A program made the position numbers and the translations under genes. Source: Streptomyces sp. 35G-GA-8 (lineage in GTDB: Bacteria > Actinomycetota > Actinomycetes > Streptomycetales > Streptomycetaceae). From it: a stretch of 64,000 nucleotides of DNA. The DNA is taken from positions 1 through 64,000 of the forward strand of contig NZ_JAMHJQ010000016.1 of assembly GCF_023534745.1 (NCBI RefSeq). The letters run 5' to 3'. This document shows positions 44,265-53,612 of this stretch, piece by piece. Within the stretch, counting starts at the first letter, position 1, and each line of letters begins with the position of its first letter. The notes below the pieces were generated by a model. That model worked only from the letters and a program-made list of their open reading frames with translations. It made no database searches and was not told the DNA's origin.

Positions 44265-46574
44265 ATGCAACTCGCCGCGATCATCGTGTCGCTGGTACTC
44301 GCCGTCGTCGGTGTGGCGCTGTTCGGCCGAGCCATCGCGCAGATCTACCGCTTCGTACGGCTCGGCCAGCCCGTCCCCGCGGGCACACGGACCGATGAGC
44401 CCGGCCGGCGCACCCTGACCGTGGCCAAGGAGTTCCTCGGCCACACCCGGATGAACCGCTGGGGCGTGGTCGGCGTCGCGCACTGGTTCGTCGCCATCGG
44501 CTTCTTCTCGCTCGTACTGACCCTGGTGAACGCCTTCGGGCAGCTCTTCAAGGCCGACTGGCTGCTGCCGGTCATCGGGAACTGGACGCCGTACGAGGTC
44601 TTCGTCGAGCTCATCGGCCTGCTCACGACGCTCGGCATCCTGACCCTGATCGTCATCCGGCAGCTCTCGCTCCCCGGCCGCGCCGGCCGCAAGTCCCGCT
44701 TCACGGGCTCGAACTTCGGCCAGGCGTACTTCGTCGAGGCCGTCATCCTCGTCATCGGCCTGGCGATCCTGGTCCTGCGCGGGCTGGAGGGCGCGCTGCA
44801 CCACGTCGACTCGTACCAGGCGGCGTATCTGGTCTCGTACCCGCTGGTCGCGGCGTTCGACGGGCTCAGCCTCGGCACTCTCCAGAACCTGGTCTACCTG
44901 GTCGCGCTGATCAAGCTCGCGACGTCCTTCATCTGGATGATCACGGTCGCGCTCAAGACCGACATGGGCGTCGCCTGGCACCGTTTCCTCGCCTTCCCCA
45001 ACATCTGGTTCAAGCGCGAGGCGGACGGCGGGACGGCCCTCGGCGCCCTTCGGCCGATGACGAGCGCGGGCAAGGAGATCGACTTCGAGGACCCCGGCGA
45101 GGACGACGTCTTCGGTGTCTCCCAGATCGAGCACTTCTCCTGGAAGGGCATCCTCGACTTCTCCACCTGTACGGAGTGCGGCCGCTGCCAGTCGCAGTGC
45201 CCGGCCTGGAACACGGGGAAGCCGCTCTCCCCGAAGCTCCTGATCATGTCGCTGCGCGACCACGCCCACGCCAAGGCGCCCTATCTGCTGGCCGGCGGCG
45301 GCAAGACGATGGAGGGCGAGGAGAAGGCCACCGAGGAGCAGCTGGCCGGGGTGCCCGCCGCGGCCCTCGCGGAGGCCGAACGCCCGCTGATCGGAACGCT
45401 GGAGCCGGTGTCCGACAGCGGCTTCGCCACGGGCGGCGTCATCGACCCGGACGTGCTGTGGTCCTGCACCACGTGCGGCGCGTGTGTGGAGCAGTGCCCG
45501 GTGGACATCGAGCATGTCGACCACATCGTCGACATGCGCCGCTACCAGGTGATGATCGAGAGCGCCTTCCCGAGCGAGGCCGGGACCATGCTCAAGAACC
45601 TGGAGAAGAAGGGCAACCCCTGGGGTCTGGCGAAGAAGCAGCGCCTGGAGTGGACGAAGGAGGTCGACTTCGAGGTACCGGTCGTCGGCAAGGACATCGA
45701 GGACCTGACCGAGGTCGACTACCTGTACTGGGTCGGCTGCGCGGGCGCGCTGGAGGACCGGGCCAAGAAGACCACCAAGGCCTTCGCGGAGCTGCTGCAC
45801 ATCGCGGGCGTCACATTCGCGATCATGGGCGGCGACGAGAAGTGCACGGGTGACTCGGCCCGCCGCCTCGGCAACGAGCCGCTGTTCCAGCAGCTCGGCC
45901 AGGAGAACGTCGCGATGTTGAACATGGCGTACGGGGAGGACGATGACGACGCCTCGACGAAGAAGCCGAAGTCGTCGAAGAAGATCGTCGCGACCTGCCC
46001 GCACTGCTTCAACACGATCGCGAACGAGTACCCGCAGCTCGGCGGCGAGTACGAGGTCATCCACCACACGCAGCTGCTCCAGCACCTCGTGGACGAGGGC
46101 AAGCTGGTCCCGGTCACCCCGGTCGAGGGTCTGATCACGTACCACGACCCCTGCTACCTGGGCCGGCACAACAAGATCTACACGCCGCCGCGCGAGATCA
46201 TCGCGAAGGTGCCCGGTCTGCGGAACGAGGAGATGCACCGCCACAAGGAGCGCGGCTTCTGCTGTGGCGCGGGTGGCGCGCGGATGTGGATGGAGGAGCG
46301 GATCGGCAAGCGCGTCAACGACGAGCGGGTGGACGAGGCCCTTTCGCTGAACCCGGACATCGTGTCGACGGCCTGCCCGTTCTGTCTGGTGATGCTCACC
46401 GACTCGGTCAACGGCAAGAAGAACGACGGACGGGCGAAGGAGTCCCTCCAGGTCGTGGACGTGGCGCAGCTGCTGCTCGACTCGGTGCGGACGCCGGCGG
46501 GGCCGGAGGGCTCGGAGGAGCCGGAGAGCGCGCCGGACCCGGATCCGGACCCGGAGCCTCAGCCGGTGAAGTAG
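44265..46574 (+). CDS. membrane iron-sulfur oxidoreductase (HdrD-like)
   Basis: A 769-residue protein; start ATG 44265 after GAGGAG. The N-terminal ~240 residues contain five or so membrane helices with His residues fit to bind haem or quinone. Two [4Fe-4S] motifs follow, CTECGRCQSQCPAW and CTTCGACVEQCPV, and then two CCG domains (CPHCFNTIANEYPQLGG, CCGAGGARMWMEE; the last also has TACPFCLVML). This is the heterodisulfide-reductase D/E-like design used in many actinobacteria as a membrane electron-transfer enzyme; the substrate is not known. A Pro/Asp/Glu-rich tail follows. Confidence 0.95.
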   Translation: MQLAAIIVSLVLAVVGVALFGRAIAQIYRFVRLGQPVPAGTRTDEPGRRTLTVAKEFLGHTRMNRWGVVGVAHWFVAIGFFSLVLTLVNAFGQLFKADWLLPVIGNWTPYEVFVELIGLLTTLGILTLIVIRQLSLPGRAGRKSRFTGSNFGQAYFVEAVILVIGLAILVLRGLEGALHHVDSYQAAYLVSYPLVAAFDGLSLGTLQNLVYLVALIKLATSFIWMITVALKTDMGVAWHRFLAFPNIWFKREADGGTALGALRPMTSAGKEIDFEDPGEDDVFGVSQIEHFSWKGILDFSTCTECGRCQSQCPAWNTGKPLSPKLLIMSLRDHAHAKAPYLLAGGGKTMEGEEKATEEQLAGVPAAALAEAERPLIGTLEPVSDSGFATGGVIDPDVLWSCTTCGACVEQCPVDIEHVDHIVDMRRYQVMIESAFPSEAGTMLKNLEKKGNPWGLAKKQRLEWTKEVDFEVPVVGKDIEDLTEVDYLYWVGCAGALEDRAKKTTKAFAELLHIAGVTFAIMGGDEKCTGDSARRLGNEPLFQQLGQENVAMLNMAYGEDDDDASTKKPKSSKKIVATCPHCFNTIANEYPQLGGEYEVIHHTQLLQHLVDEGKLVPVTPVEGLITYHDPCYLGRHNKIYTPPREIIAKVPGLRNEEMHRHKERGFCCGAGGARMWMEERIGKRVNDERVDEALSLNPDIVSTACPFCLVMLTDSVNGKKNDGRAKESLQVVDVAQLLLDSVRTPAGPEGSEEPESAPDPDPDPEPQPVK

Positions 46575-46805
46575 ATGAGCGGGTAGGAGCGAGCGAGCAG
46601 GACGAGCAGGAGTGGAGGAGCGGCCGGATCTGCCTGGGGGCGGGTCCGGCCGCTCGGTGTGTGGCGTGCGGTGCGTGTGGCGTGATCCTGGGGATTCGGC
46701 TCCGATTTCGGCCGCTGAATGGGAGAGGACTGGGGCACCATGTGACGACTGAGGCCGGTGAGAGGGACCGGGCGGACGGACGGCGGGCGGACGGGTGAGT
46801 GGGGC

Positions 46806-48071
46806 ATGCGCATACGCGTGACAGCGAGGGCGGCTGCCGGGGCGGCGGTGAGACGCGAACGCGGATGTGGCTTCCGCGGACGTGGGTTCCGTACGGCCGC
46901 GTGCGCGGCGGTGTGCGCGGCCGTCTGTACGGCGCTGCTGCTCACGGGCTGCACCGCCTTCTCGGGCCCGGACGGAGGCGGCGGCCAGGACCGGGGCAAG
47001 GGCACGGCGGCCGACAAGAACGGCGACACCGCGCCCCTCTCGGGCCGCTCCGGCGCCCCGCGTCGTCCCGTACCGCGCGGCAAGGGCAGCCGTGTCCCCG
47101 ACGACTTCAACGGTGACGGCCACCCTGACCTCGTACTGAACGACCTGGTCAAGGCCCCGGGCGACACCTACGGCGACGACGCGGGCATCGGGATCGTCTA
47201 TGGCACCGCCACGGCCCGCGGTGTCGATCCGGCCGTGCGCCAGATCCTCAGCCCGCGGGAACACGGCGCCCGTGTCGACGGCGTGCTGCCCTCGGCGTTC
47301 GACGCCGAGGCCGCGTGCGATCTGGACGGCGACGGGTTCGGGGATCTGATCGTCACCACGGACCCGCCGTACGACGGGATCGGAGCCCCGCCCGTGCCGC
47401 TCCAGATCCTCTTCGGCGGTCCCGACGGCCTCGGCGGGGGCGGTGACGGCAAGACCGACAAGACCGACAAGGCCGGCAGGGGCGGTGATCGTGGCAGGGC
47501 GGTCGTCCTCCGGATCCCCGCCAAGGCCCGCGCCGGAGACGAGTGGCCCGACCACCCCGTCTGCGGCGACTTCGACGGCGACGGCGAGATGGACCTCGCG
47601 GTGACCGCGAGCGCGGGCCAGGTGAGCTATCTCCGGGGCCCCTTCAGCCGCACCGGCGCCCCACGCGCCGCCTCCGCGCCGATCCCGGGCGGCGGCCCTG
47701 TCCTCGAAGCGCCCACGCCCAAGGCCGATGTCAACGGTGACGGCTACGACGACCTCGTCCACTTGACCAGGGCCCGCGCCCCGGGCCACGCCGCGAAGGG
47801 CGAGCTGCTGCTCGGCGGCCCGGAGGGGCCGGGGCGCGCGGGAGGCGCGTACCGCTTCAAGGGCGCCCGGTTCCCGACCCCGCCCAGGCTCCCGTCGGGG
47901 TCCGGCCGGGCCGTGACGGAGCTCGTCGCCTCGGCCGACTTCACCGGGGACGGGCGCCAGGATCTGGTGACCCGCACCCACCGCGGCGAGCGTACGGATC
48001 TGATCGCGCTGTACCCGTCGGGAGCCGACCGGCCCGTGATCACGTTCAGTACTTCGATCTTCCTCGGATAG
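46806..48071 (+). CDS. FG-GAP/VCBS repeat lipoprotein
   Basis: A 421-residue exported protein. An Arg-rich signal peptide ends in the lipobox LLTGC (Cys about residue 49). It carries five calcium-binding beta-propeller repeats of the DxDGDG class: DDFNGDGHPDLV, CDLDGDGFGDLI, GDFDGDGEMDLA, ADVNGDGYDDLV and ADFTGDGRQDLV. The Gly/Lys linker (GGGGDGKTDKTDKAG) breaks one repeat. These form an integrin-like propeller on the cell surface, probably for binding. ATG 46806 is used, with GTGAGTGGGG before it; the frame is open upstream. Confidence 0.9.
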   Translation: MRIRVTARAAAGAAVRRERGCGFRGRGFRTAACAAVCAAVCTALLLTGCTAFSGPDGGGGQDRGKGTAADKNGDTAPLSGRSGAPRRPVPRGKGSRVPDDFNGDGHPDLVLNDLVKAPGDTYGDDAGIGIVYGTATARGVDPAVRQILSPREHGARVDGVLPSAFDAEAACDLDGDGFGDLIVTTDPPYDGIGAPPVPLQILFGGPDGLGGGGDGKTDKTDKAGRGGDRGRAVVLRIPAKARAGDEWPDHPVCGDFDGDGEMDLAVTASAGQVSYLRGPFSRTGAPRAASAPIPGGGPVLEAPTPKADVNGDGYDDLVHLTRARAPGHAAKGELLLGGPEGPGRAGGAYRFKGARFPTPPRLPSGSGRAVTELVASADFTGDGRQDLVTRTHRGERTDLIALYPSGADRPVITFSTSIFLG

Positions 48072-48217
48072 GGCGGAGGAGGTCGCGAGAGGTCCCTGGC
48101 GGACCGGGGGTTGTCCCCACGGGGATCCCTTAGGGGATGTCACAGCTCGGCCGCAAAGGACCCCCCGTTACGCCACCTCAGCTACCCGATCCGCCCGGAC
48201 CGGGTACGTTCGATCGC

Positions 48218-49207
48218 GTGGCTGGATTCAGGATCGGACGCGGCCGGGACAACCGCACCCCGCAACAACAACCGCAGCGGCAGCAGCAACAGCCGTACGG
48301 AGGGCAGGCACCGCCCCCGGGTTACGGGGGCGGGCACCAAGCCGCGCCCCCGTACGGCAGACAGCAGTGGCCTCCCGCCGGCGGCGCACCGAACGGATAC
48401 GGCGGTGGCGGACACGGCGGTGGTCATGGTGAACCGGAGTACTTCGGCGACCCGTACGGCCAGCAGGGACAGCCGGGCCCGCACAATCCGCAGGGCCTTC
48501 GTGGGCAGCATGCGCAGTACGGCCACCCCCCGCAGGGCGGACACGGCGGCCGGCCCGGCGACCCGTACGCCAACGACCCCGGTCATACCCAGGCTTTCAG
48601 CGTCAACGACGACCCGTACGGCGACGGGACCGCCTACCGCGCCGGCGCGGCCGCGGTCCCCGCGGGCCCCCGGCTGCACTGGAAGGAACTGCTGAGCGGC
48701 GTCGTACTGCGCCCCTCCGAGACGTTCCTGCGGATGCGCGACTACCCGGTCTGGGGCCCCGCCCTGATCGTGACGTTCGTCTACGGCCTGCTGGCGATCT
48801 TCGGCTTCGACACGGCCCGCGAGGACGCGATCAACGCGACCCTCTCCACGGCCATTCCGTACGTCCTGACCACCGGCATCGCCTTCGTCTTCGGCGGTCT
48901 GATCCTCGGCGCGGTGACCCACACGCTCGCGCGCCAGCTCGGCGGCGACGGCGCCTGGCAGCCGACCGTGGGCCTGTCCATGCTGATCATGTCGATCACG
49001 GACGCCCCGCGTCTGGTCTTCGCACTCTTCCTCGGCGGGGAGAACGCGCTGGTGCAGGTGCTCGGCTGGCTCACCTGGATCGGGGCGGGCGCGCTGTTCA
49101 CGGTCATGGTCGGCAAGTCGCACGACCTGCCGTGGCCGAAGGCGCTGGGCGCGTCGGCGATCCAGCTGATCGCGCTGCTGTCGCTGCTGAAGCTGGGCAC
49201 GCTGTAG
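48218..49207 (+). CDS. Yip1-family membrane protein
   Basis: A 329-residue protein, start GTG 48218 (VAGFRIGRGRDNR). The in-frame ATG at 48137 is rejected because its codons lack GC-rich third positions. A disordered N-terminus rich in Gln, Pro, Tyr and Gly, with QQQ runs and PPYG/YGGG repeats (about 10-130), precedes a C-terminal Yip1-like domain of about five membrane helices (from VLRPSETFLRMRDYPVWGPALIVTF). Such long disordered N-termini are common in Streptomyces membrane proteins. A possible leaderless start, as TACGTT lies about ten bases upstream. Confidence 0.85.
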   Translation: MAGFRIGRGRDNRTPQQQPQRQQQQPYGGQAPPPGYGGGHQAAPPYGRQQWPPAGGAPNGYGGGGHGGGHGEPEYFGDPYGQQGQPGPHNPQGLRGQHAQYGHPPQGGHGGRPGDPYANDPGHTQAFSVNDDPYGDGTAYRAGAAAVPAGPRLHWKELLSGVVLRPSETFLRMRDYPVWGPALIVTFVYGLLAIFGFDTAREDAINATLSTAIPYVLTTGIAFVFGGLILGAVTHTLARQLGGDGAWQPTVGLSMLIMSITDAPRLVFALFLGGENALVQVLGWLTWIGAGALFTVMVGKSHDLPWPKALGASAIQLIALLSLLKLGTL

Positions 49208-49259
49208 CGGGCTCGGGCACCACGCACTACGCACCGCGCACCACACACCACGCGCCCGG

Positions 49260-49293
49260 AAGGGGCCCGGACGGGAGAACCGCCGGGCCCCTT
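49260..49293. terminator. bidirectional hairpin terminator
   Basis: A perfect 11-bp stem AAGGGGCCCGG (49260-49270) and CCGGGCCCCTT (49283-49293) between the convergent Yip1-like gene and the phosphoribosyltransferase gene. Confidence 0.75.
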
Positions 49294-49307
49294 GGGCGTA
49301 CAGCGCG

Positions 49308-49805
49308 TCAGGCGTCGAGGACCTGCCCGCCGCGGCGGACGACGGGCGGCTCGACGCTCCAGGGAAAGTTGATCCAGTCGTCGGTGCGCTTCCACACGTA
49401 CTCGCACTTCACGAGGGACTGGGTCTTCTCGTAGATGACGGCGCTGCGCACCTCGGCGACGTGGTCTACGCAGAAGTCGTGCACCAGCTTCAGCGTCTTG
49501 CCGGTGTCGGCGACATCGTCCGCGATGAGGACCTTCTTGTTGGAGAAGTCGATCACGTTGGGAACGGGCGCGAGCATGACGGGCATCGCGAGCGTGGTCC
49601 CGACGCCGGTATAGAACTCGACGTTGACCAGATGGATGTTCTTGCAGTCCAGGGCATAGGCGAGCCCACCGGCGACGAACACACCACCGCGCGCGATGCT
49701 CAGCACGACATCGGGCTCGTACCCGTCGTCGGCGATCGTCTGCGCCAGCTCGCGGACGGCGCGGCCGAACTTCTCGTAGGTGAGGTTCTCTCGGGTCTCG
49801 GTCAT
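49308..49805 (-). CDS. phosphoribosyltransferase (type I)
   Basis: A 165-residue PRTase-fold protein. The PRPP loop is VLIADDVADTGKTLKLV (about residue 90), and IARGGVFVAGGLAYAL and IHLVNVEFYTGVG are also conserved. The small size resembles actinobacterial xanthine/hypoxanthine-guanine PRTases of the Gpt type, but the substrate is not assured. It lies just upstream-side of dcd on the same strand, 27 bp apart, which suits a nucleotide salvage pair. Confidence 0.9.
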   Translation of the reverse strand: MTETRENLTYEKFGRAVRELAQTIADDGYEPDVVLSIARGGVFVAGGLAYALDCKNIHLVNVEFYTGVGTTLAMPVMLAPVPNVIDFSNKKVLIADDVADTGKTLKLVHDFCVDHVAEVRSAVIYEKTQSLVKCEYVWKRTDDWINFPWSVEPPVVRRGGQVLDA

Positions 49806-49832
49806 TCCGGTATCACACCTGTCATTCCCATA

Positions 49833-50408
49833 TCACACCTGTGTCCGATGGAAATTGAGATACGAGCGGGAGGCGGTCGGCCCCCGCTGCCCCTGATAAC
49901 GCGAGCCGTACCTCTCGGAGCCGTACGGGAACTCCGCCGGCGAACTGAGCCGGAAAAGACACAGCTGCCCGATCTTCATGCCGGGCCAGAGCTTGATCGG
50001 GAGGGTCGCCATATTCGAGAGTTCGAGCGTGACATGCCCGGAGAACCCGGGATCGATAAAGCCGGCGGTCGAGTGCGTCACCAGCCCGAGGCGGCCGAGG
50101 CTGGACTTCCCCTCCAGCCGGGAGGCGATGTCGTCGGGAAGCGAGATGACCTCGTACGTCGACGCGAGCACGAACTCCCCGGGGTGCAGAATGAACGGCT
50201 CGTCCCCGTCCGGCTCGACGGTGCGCGTCAGATCGACCTGCTCGACGGCGGGATCGATATGGGGATAGCGGTGATTCTCGAACACCCGGAAGAACCGGTC
50301 GAGCCGCACATCGATGCTGGAGGGCTGCACCATCGACGCGTCATACGGTTCGATGCGCACGCGTCCGGATTCGAGCTCGGCCCGGATGTCCTTGTCTGAG
50401 AGAAGCAC
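49833..50408 (-). CDS. dcd: dCTP deaminase
   Basis: A 191-residue enzyme of the dUTPase-like trimer fold. It deaminates dCTP to dUTP (or dUMP if bifunctional). Landmarks are [43 protein letters not shown] with the catalytic Glu region, [34 protein letters not shown] and the C-terminal [14 protein letters not shown]-like tail ([17 protein letters not shown]). The exact length and motifs match actinobacterial Dcd, several of which are bifunctional. It is transcribed toward the PRTase gene. Confidence 0.97.
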   Translation of the reverse strand: MLLSDKDIRAELESGRVRIEPYDASMVQPSSIDVRLDRFFRVFENHRYPHIDPAVEQVDLTRTVEPDGDEPFILHPGEFVLASTYEVISLPDDIASRLEGKSSLGRLGLVTHSTAGFIDPGFSGHVTLELSNMATLPIKLWPGMKIGQLCLFRLSSPAEFPYGSERYGSRYQGQRGPTASRSYLNFHRTQV

Positions 50409-50477
50409 GCCCCGAGGATACGCAGAGCGCGCGAGCCCGCCCCAATCGGGCAGCCCCGCGCGCCTGAGCCACTACGG

Positions 50478-50660
50478 TCAGTGCCGCTCCACCGCCACGG
50501 CCTCTACGGGCACGGCATGCCGCAACCGCGCACACCGCGGACACCGGATGAGCCGCCCGGGACCGATCCGTCCGGAATCGAGCTGCTGCATCGGAAACGT
50601 GGCGGTACTGAACACATGCCCTTCGGCACAGCGGACGACGGTGCGCTCCATCAAGTCCAT
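50478..50660 (-). CDS. small zinc-ribbon-like protein
   Basis: A 60-residue protein (MDLMERTVVRCAEGHVFST...). ATG 50660 is preceded by AAAGGA. It has a C-x3-H (CAEGH) and a C-x2-C (CPRC) arrangement that could bind one zinc, then LRHAVPVEAVAVE. Related small proteins with RIGPGRLIRCPRC occur near dcd in Streptomyces; none has a known role. Codon use is GC-rich at third positions, supporting a real gene. Confidence 0.72.
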   Translation of the reverse strand: MDLMERTVVRCAEGHVFSTATFPMQQLDSGRIGPGRLIRCPRCARLRHAVPVEAVAVERH

Positions 50661-50903
50661 CAGGTCCTTTCCCCAACAAACGCGGACGAAAGCCCACACT
50701 AGGGGATGAACGAAACCCACCCGTCAACGGCACTCCGCCCCCGACCCTACGCCCCAACTCCCGCCCACCACCCCCACATCCACCCCACACCCAACGCCCC
50801 AGCAACCCGCCCCGGAACGCGAGCGGCCCCACGGCGCAATACGCCCGGGGCCCGCGATGAGGTAGAGTGTCCGACGATGCACAGCCGATCACCGGCTCGC
50901 CTC

Positions 50904-50974
50904 GCGGGTGTAGTTTAATGGTAGAACATGAGCTTCCCAAGCTCAGAGCGCGAGTTCGATTCTCGTCACCCGCT
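50904..50974 (+). tRNA. tRNA-Gly (CCC anticodon)
   Basis: The acceptor arm GCGGGTG (50904-50910) pairs with CACCCGC (50967-50973), with discriminator T and an encoded CCA (50975-50977). The anticodon stem is GAGC/GCTC with loop TTCCCAA, giving anticodon CCC. The T-loop region is GTTCGATTC. A 71-nt body of normal form. Its 3' half is the probable integration target of the element that follows. Confidence 0.95.
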
Positions 50975-50983
50975 CCACGACTA

Positions 50984-51008
50984 AGGCCCAAGTCAGCGAC
51001 TTGGGCCT
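50984..51008. terminator. tRNA-Gly terminator
   Basis: A perfect 11-bp stem AGGCCCAAGTC and GACTTGGGCCT with a 3-base loop, followed by CCTTTGTTG, 10 bp past the tRNA. Confidence 0.88.
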
Positions 51009-51229
51009 CCTTTGTTGTCTAGACCATTTCTTGTCCGGCCAGCCCTCCACCAGCCCTTTCTGCTGGCAGAAGCGCGGTTTCGGCGGCCTTCTGCGCGATG
51101 CCCGAGCCTTTCCGCGCCGGACTTCTCGAATGGCGAGACGCATTTCCTGTGAACTGGGTCACAGGAGCGTGAGGCGTTGCGGCATTGCGAAGGCAATGTC
51201 GCTGCCCGCGAACTCCGCCGAGAGCATGC

Positions 51230-51272
51230 GGCGGAGACAGGACCACTGTTCCTGAGCGGTCCTGTCTCCGCC
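51230..51272. terminator. integrase terminator
   Basis: A perfect 15-bp stem GGCGGAGACAGGACC (51230-51244) and GGTCCTGTCTCCGCC (51258-51272), 13-base loop, 29 bp past the minus-strand integrase stop. Confidence 0.85.
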
Positions 51273-51301
51273 ACGCCGCGACGGACGAGGCCACCACGAC
51301 C

Positions 51302-52465
51302 TCAGCCGGAGTGCTTCCGCGTCTCCGCCTGGGCCTGCTCGGCTGCTTCGCCGCGCTGCTGCCGGACTTCGGCGTCGATGCTCTTCGCGAGCTTGCGCTG
51401 GTGCTTCTTCTTGGAGTGCTGGTAGATCAGCTGTGCCTTGGGGCTCGACTGGCCCGCCCGGACCATGAGGTCCTTGAGCTTCGCGCCCGAGTCCGCCGCA
51501 AGGGTGTTGCCGGTGTGGCGGAGATCGTAGAAGCGAAAGCTGTCCGGCAGGCCCGCCGCGGTCCGCGCCGTGCGCCACTTGCGCCCGAAGGAAGACCGTC
51601 GCAAAGCGGCTCCGCGCTCTCCGACGATAAGCAGTCCGTCCGGTTCCTTCTCGGCGAACCACTGAAGGTGGCGACGCAGCTCGGGCACCACGAAGTCGGG
51701 CAGGTAGATCGCACGCCTCCCTGCACGCGACTTCGGGGCTCCCACGACCTTCTGGCCGTTGGTCAGCTCCGGTGCGGCTCGCCTGATCCACACGACGCCT
51801 TCGTCAAGGTCGATGTCACCGCGCCGCAGCTCCGCGAGTTCCTCGGGGCGGAGGGACGCGAAGGCACCCAGGAAGATCATGAGGCGCCAGCGCGGTCCGA
51901 TCGCCTCGGCCAGCGCGTAGACCTGATGGATCTCGGCGACATCGCGCTCGTCCGCCTCCTCCTTGCCGGCGCCCTTGATACGGCACGGGTTGCTCTTGAG
52001 GAGTTCGTCGTCGACCGCAGTCTGGAGCACCGCCTTCAGCAGACGGTAGGACTTGGCCACTGTGGTCTTGGCGCCGTTGGTCGCCTTGAGCCGCTCGGCT
52101 CGCCACACGCGCACATCCGCCGGTTGGATGTCGTCCAGGTCCCACGCGCCGAAGGCAGGCAGGATGTGGAGCCTGAGCAAGCGGGTGTACAGATCCTCGG
52201 TGGTCGCCGCGAGGCCGCGCTCCCGAACCCACTTGTTGGCGAAGTCCTCGAAGTTGACCGCTCCGGCGTCGGGGTCGGTCCAGTGCTTGCGCTCTATGTC
52301 CGCCTGGGTCAGCGTGAGCCAGGTCGTCGCCTCAGTTTTGGTCTCGAAGGTGTGTGGCGCGTAGCGCCGCACACCGTCCGGAGCCCAGTAGCGGGCCTGG
52401 AAGCGTCCCGACTGGGTCTTGCGCACGCTGCCGAACTCGCGCCGCCGCTGCGGCTTGCGCGGCAT
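51302..52465 (-). CDS. int: tyrosine recombinase (integrase)
   Basis: A 387-residue phage-type integrase. An N-terminal arm/core-binding part (about 1-160, AVNFEDFANKWVRERGLAATTEDLYTRL) precedes the catalytic domain. That has Arg in ASLRPEELAEL (about 233), a Lys-bearing hairpin KSRAGRRAIYLPD, Arg in YDLRHTGNTL and the Tyr in LIYQHS (about 360). The residue normally His before LR is Tyr (YDLR) and the usual GHSS is GQSS. It ends close to the tRNA-Gly gene and its start overlaps the xis stop by one base. Confidence 0.95.
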   Translation of the reverse strand: MPRKPQRRREFGSVRKTQSGRFQARYWAPDGVRRYAPHTFETKTEATTWLTLTQADIERKHWTDPDAGAVNFEDFANKWVRERGLAATTEDLYTRLLRLHILPAFGAWDLDDIQPADVRVWRAERLKATNGAKTTVAKSYRLLKAVLQTAVDDELLKSNPCRIKGAGKEEADERDVAEIHQVYALAEAIGPRWRLMIFLGAFASLRPEELAELRRGDIDLDEGVVWIRRAAPELTNGQKVVGAPKSRAGRRAIYLPDFVVPELRRHLQWFAEKEPDGLLIVGERGAALRRSSFGRKWRTARTAAGLPDSFRFYDLRHTGNTLAADSGAKLKDLMVRAGQSSPKAQLIYQHSKKKHQRKLAKSIDAEVRQQRGEAAEQAQAETRKHSG

Positions 52466-52677
52466 CAGGCGGCCCTGCCGTAGCCGGAGCGAACCCGTCG
52501 CGCGGGCTGAATGGTGTGGGCCTCGATGTAGGCGGTGAGGGCGCTGTCGGCGATGCGAACGTGGCGTCCGACCTTGACGAAAGCGATGCGGCGTTCCGCC
52601 ACAAGGCGGCGGACGAAACGCACACCTGTGCCGAGTCGTTCGGCCGCCTCGTCCACGGTGAGGAGGGGGTCAGCCAT
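52465..52677 (-). CDS. xis: excisionase / helix-turn-helix protein
   Basis: A 70-residue winged-helix DNA-binding protein of the excisionase/BldC-like type (LLTVDEAAERLGTGVRFVRRLVAERRIAFVKVGRHVRIADSALTAYIE in three parts: helix, recognition helix, wing). It directly precedes int; its TGA shares one base with the int ATG (TGATG), so expression is linked. It probably bends attachment DNA for excision. Confidence 0.92.
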   Translation of the reverse strand: MADPLLTVDEAAERLGTGVRFVRRLVAERRIAFVKVGRHVRIADSALTAYIEAHTIQPARRVRSGYGRAA

Positions 52678-53612
52678 GCAGCGTCACCTCCTTCGCGGCA
52701 CGCGTGGTCCGAGCGGAGCCATGGGGTGTCGCTGGCCGGCGCAAGGCGGGGTCCTCTCTTCGCAGGCATATGGCACGGCAATGCCGGCCTGCGTGGTCGA
52801 TCGCATGGGATGGCGGTTGGTTACGGGCGCCCGCCCCTGCGGGGGAGCCAGGGCGGGAGTTGAGCTACGCGTCGCTGGTGGGGCCGTTCTCACCGGCAGG
52901 ACCGCTTGGGGACACGAAGGCGTTGGTCATCAGCCTGCCCAAAGCGGCGGCTCGGTGGACGGGTTGGCGCTGGCCGGTGCCTTGTTGAGCGCGGGGGGAT
53001 TCAACGGTTGGCTCCCCTGGGATCCTGCCGAGCCTATTTGCGAGCGGCCTGTTTTCCATGACCAAATGTGTACCTCGCGTTCGCCGGTTTGGTGAACCGG
53101 CGTTCTGCGGCTATGTTGCGCTCCGCATATCCGTGAGGGGGGTTAGCTGGCCCCCCCCTGAGGGCGCGGCCATGAGTGGTGGATTCGGCCGACAAGGCGT
53201 GGTCTGACGTGGGGTTATGTGTTGTAGCTCGGGTCACGACGGCTGTGCAAGATATCCGTGATGTGATGCTTCTGACTTTGCCGTTGCTCGGGCTTTTTTG
53301 TCGACCGGCGTTTCGGGTCTACCGTTATATGCAAGCCCCGCAGCAGGTGTTCGCCGACAGCTGTCCGCTTTCTCTGGCGAATGCTGGACTTGTGCGGGGT
53401 GGTTGTGGCTGTCTTGGATTCGCCCGCCAGCGGCGACCCAACCAGCCCTAGCCGCCTGCCTCTTGACCCGCCGCAGCCATACCGCCCCATGCATGAATGA
53501 AGCCCCCGGCAAGGCCGGGGGCTTCAACCGCAACCTCTCAACCGCCATCCCTAGCGATCAACCTGCGGAAACCGGGATTGCCGTCCCATAAGGCCCGCGA
53601 GCAGAGGAGCTG
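52678..53612. other. 935-bp non-coding control region of the element
   Basis: No gene passes as coding here. Base composition drops at 53180-53460. There is a GGGGGG...CCCCCC hairpin near 53137-53156 and a strong terminator-like hairpin at 53499-53525. It lies between divergent xis and DUF3631 genes, so it should contain their promoters; an origin or oriT could also lie here, but I cannot show one. Confidence 0.6.
53499..53525. terminator. strong hairpin upstream of the DUF3631 gene
   Basis: A perfect 12-bp stem GAAGCCCCCGGC (53499-53510) and GCCGGGGGCTTC (53514-53525) with loop AAG, about 87 bp before the DUF3631 start. It may end a short or unseen transcript or insulate the operon. Confidence 0.65.

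Noticed and set aside
44064-48143. A very long open frame on the minus strand opposite the Fe-S reductase and FG-GAP genes
   Set aside because: It is a by-product of GC-rich codons in the plus-strand genes, rich in Arg, Gly and Ala, with no motif. The plus-strand frames have clear family motifs.
48137-48217. Upstream ATG start for the Yip1-like gene
   Set aside because: The 27 extra codons lack GC-rich third positions and the ribosome site overlaps the start; GTG 48218 is a better start.
53176-53490. Short frames in the element's control region
   Set aside because: Both strands give short peptides with no coding bias; the region is AT-richer and more likely regulatory.
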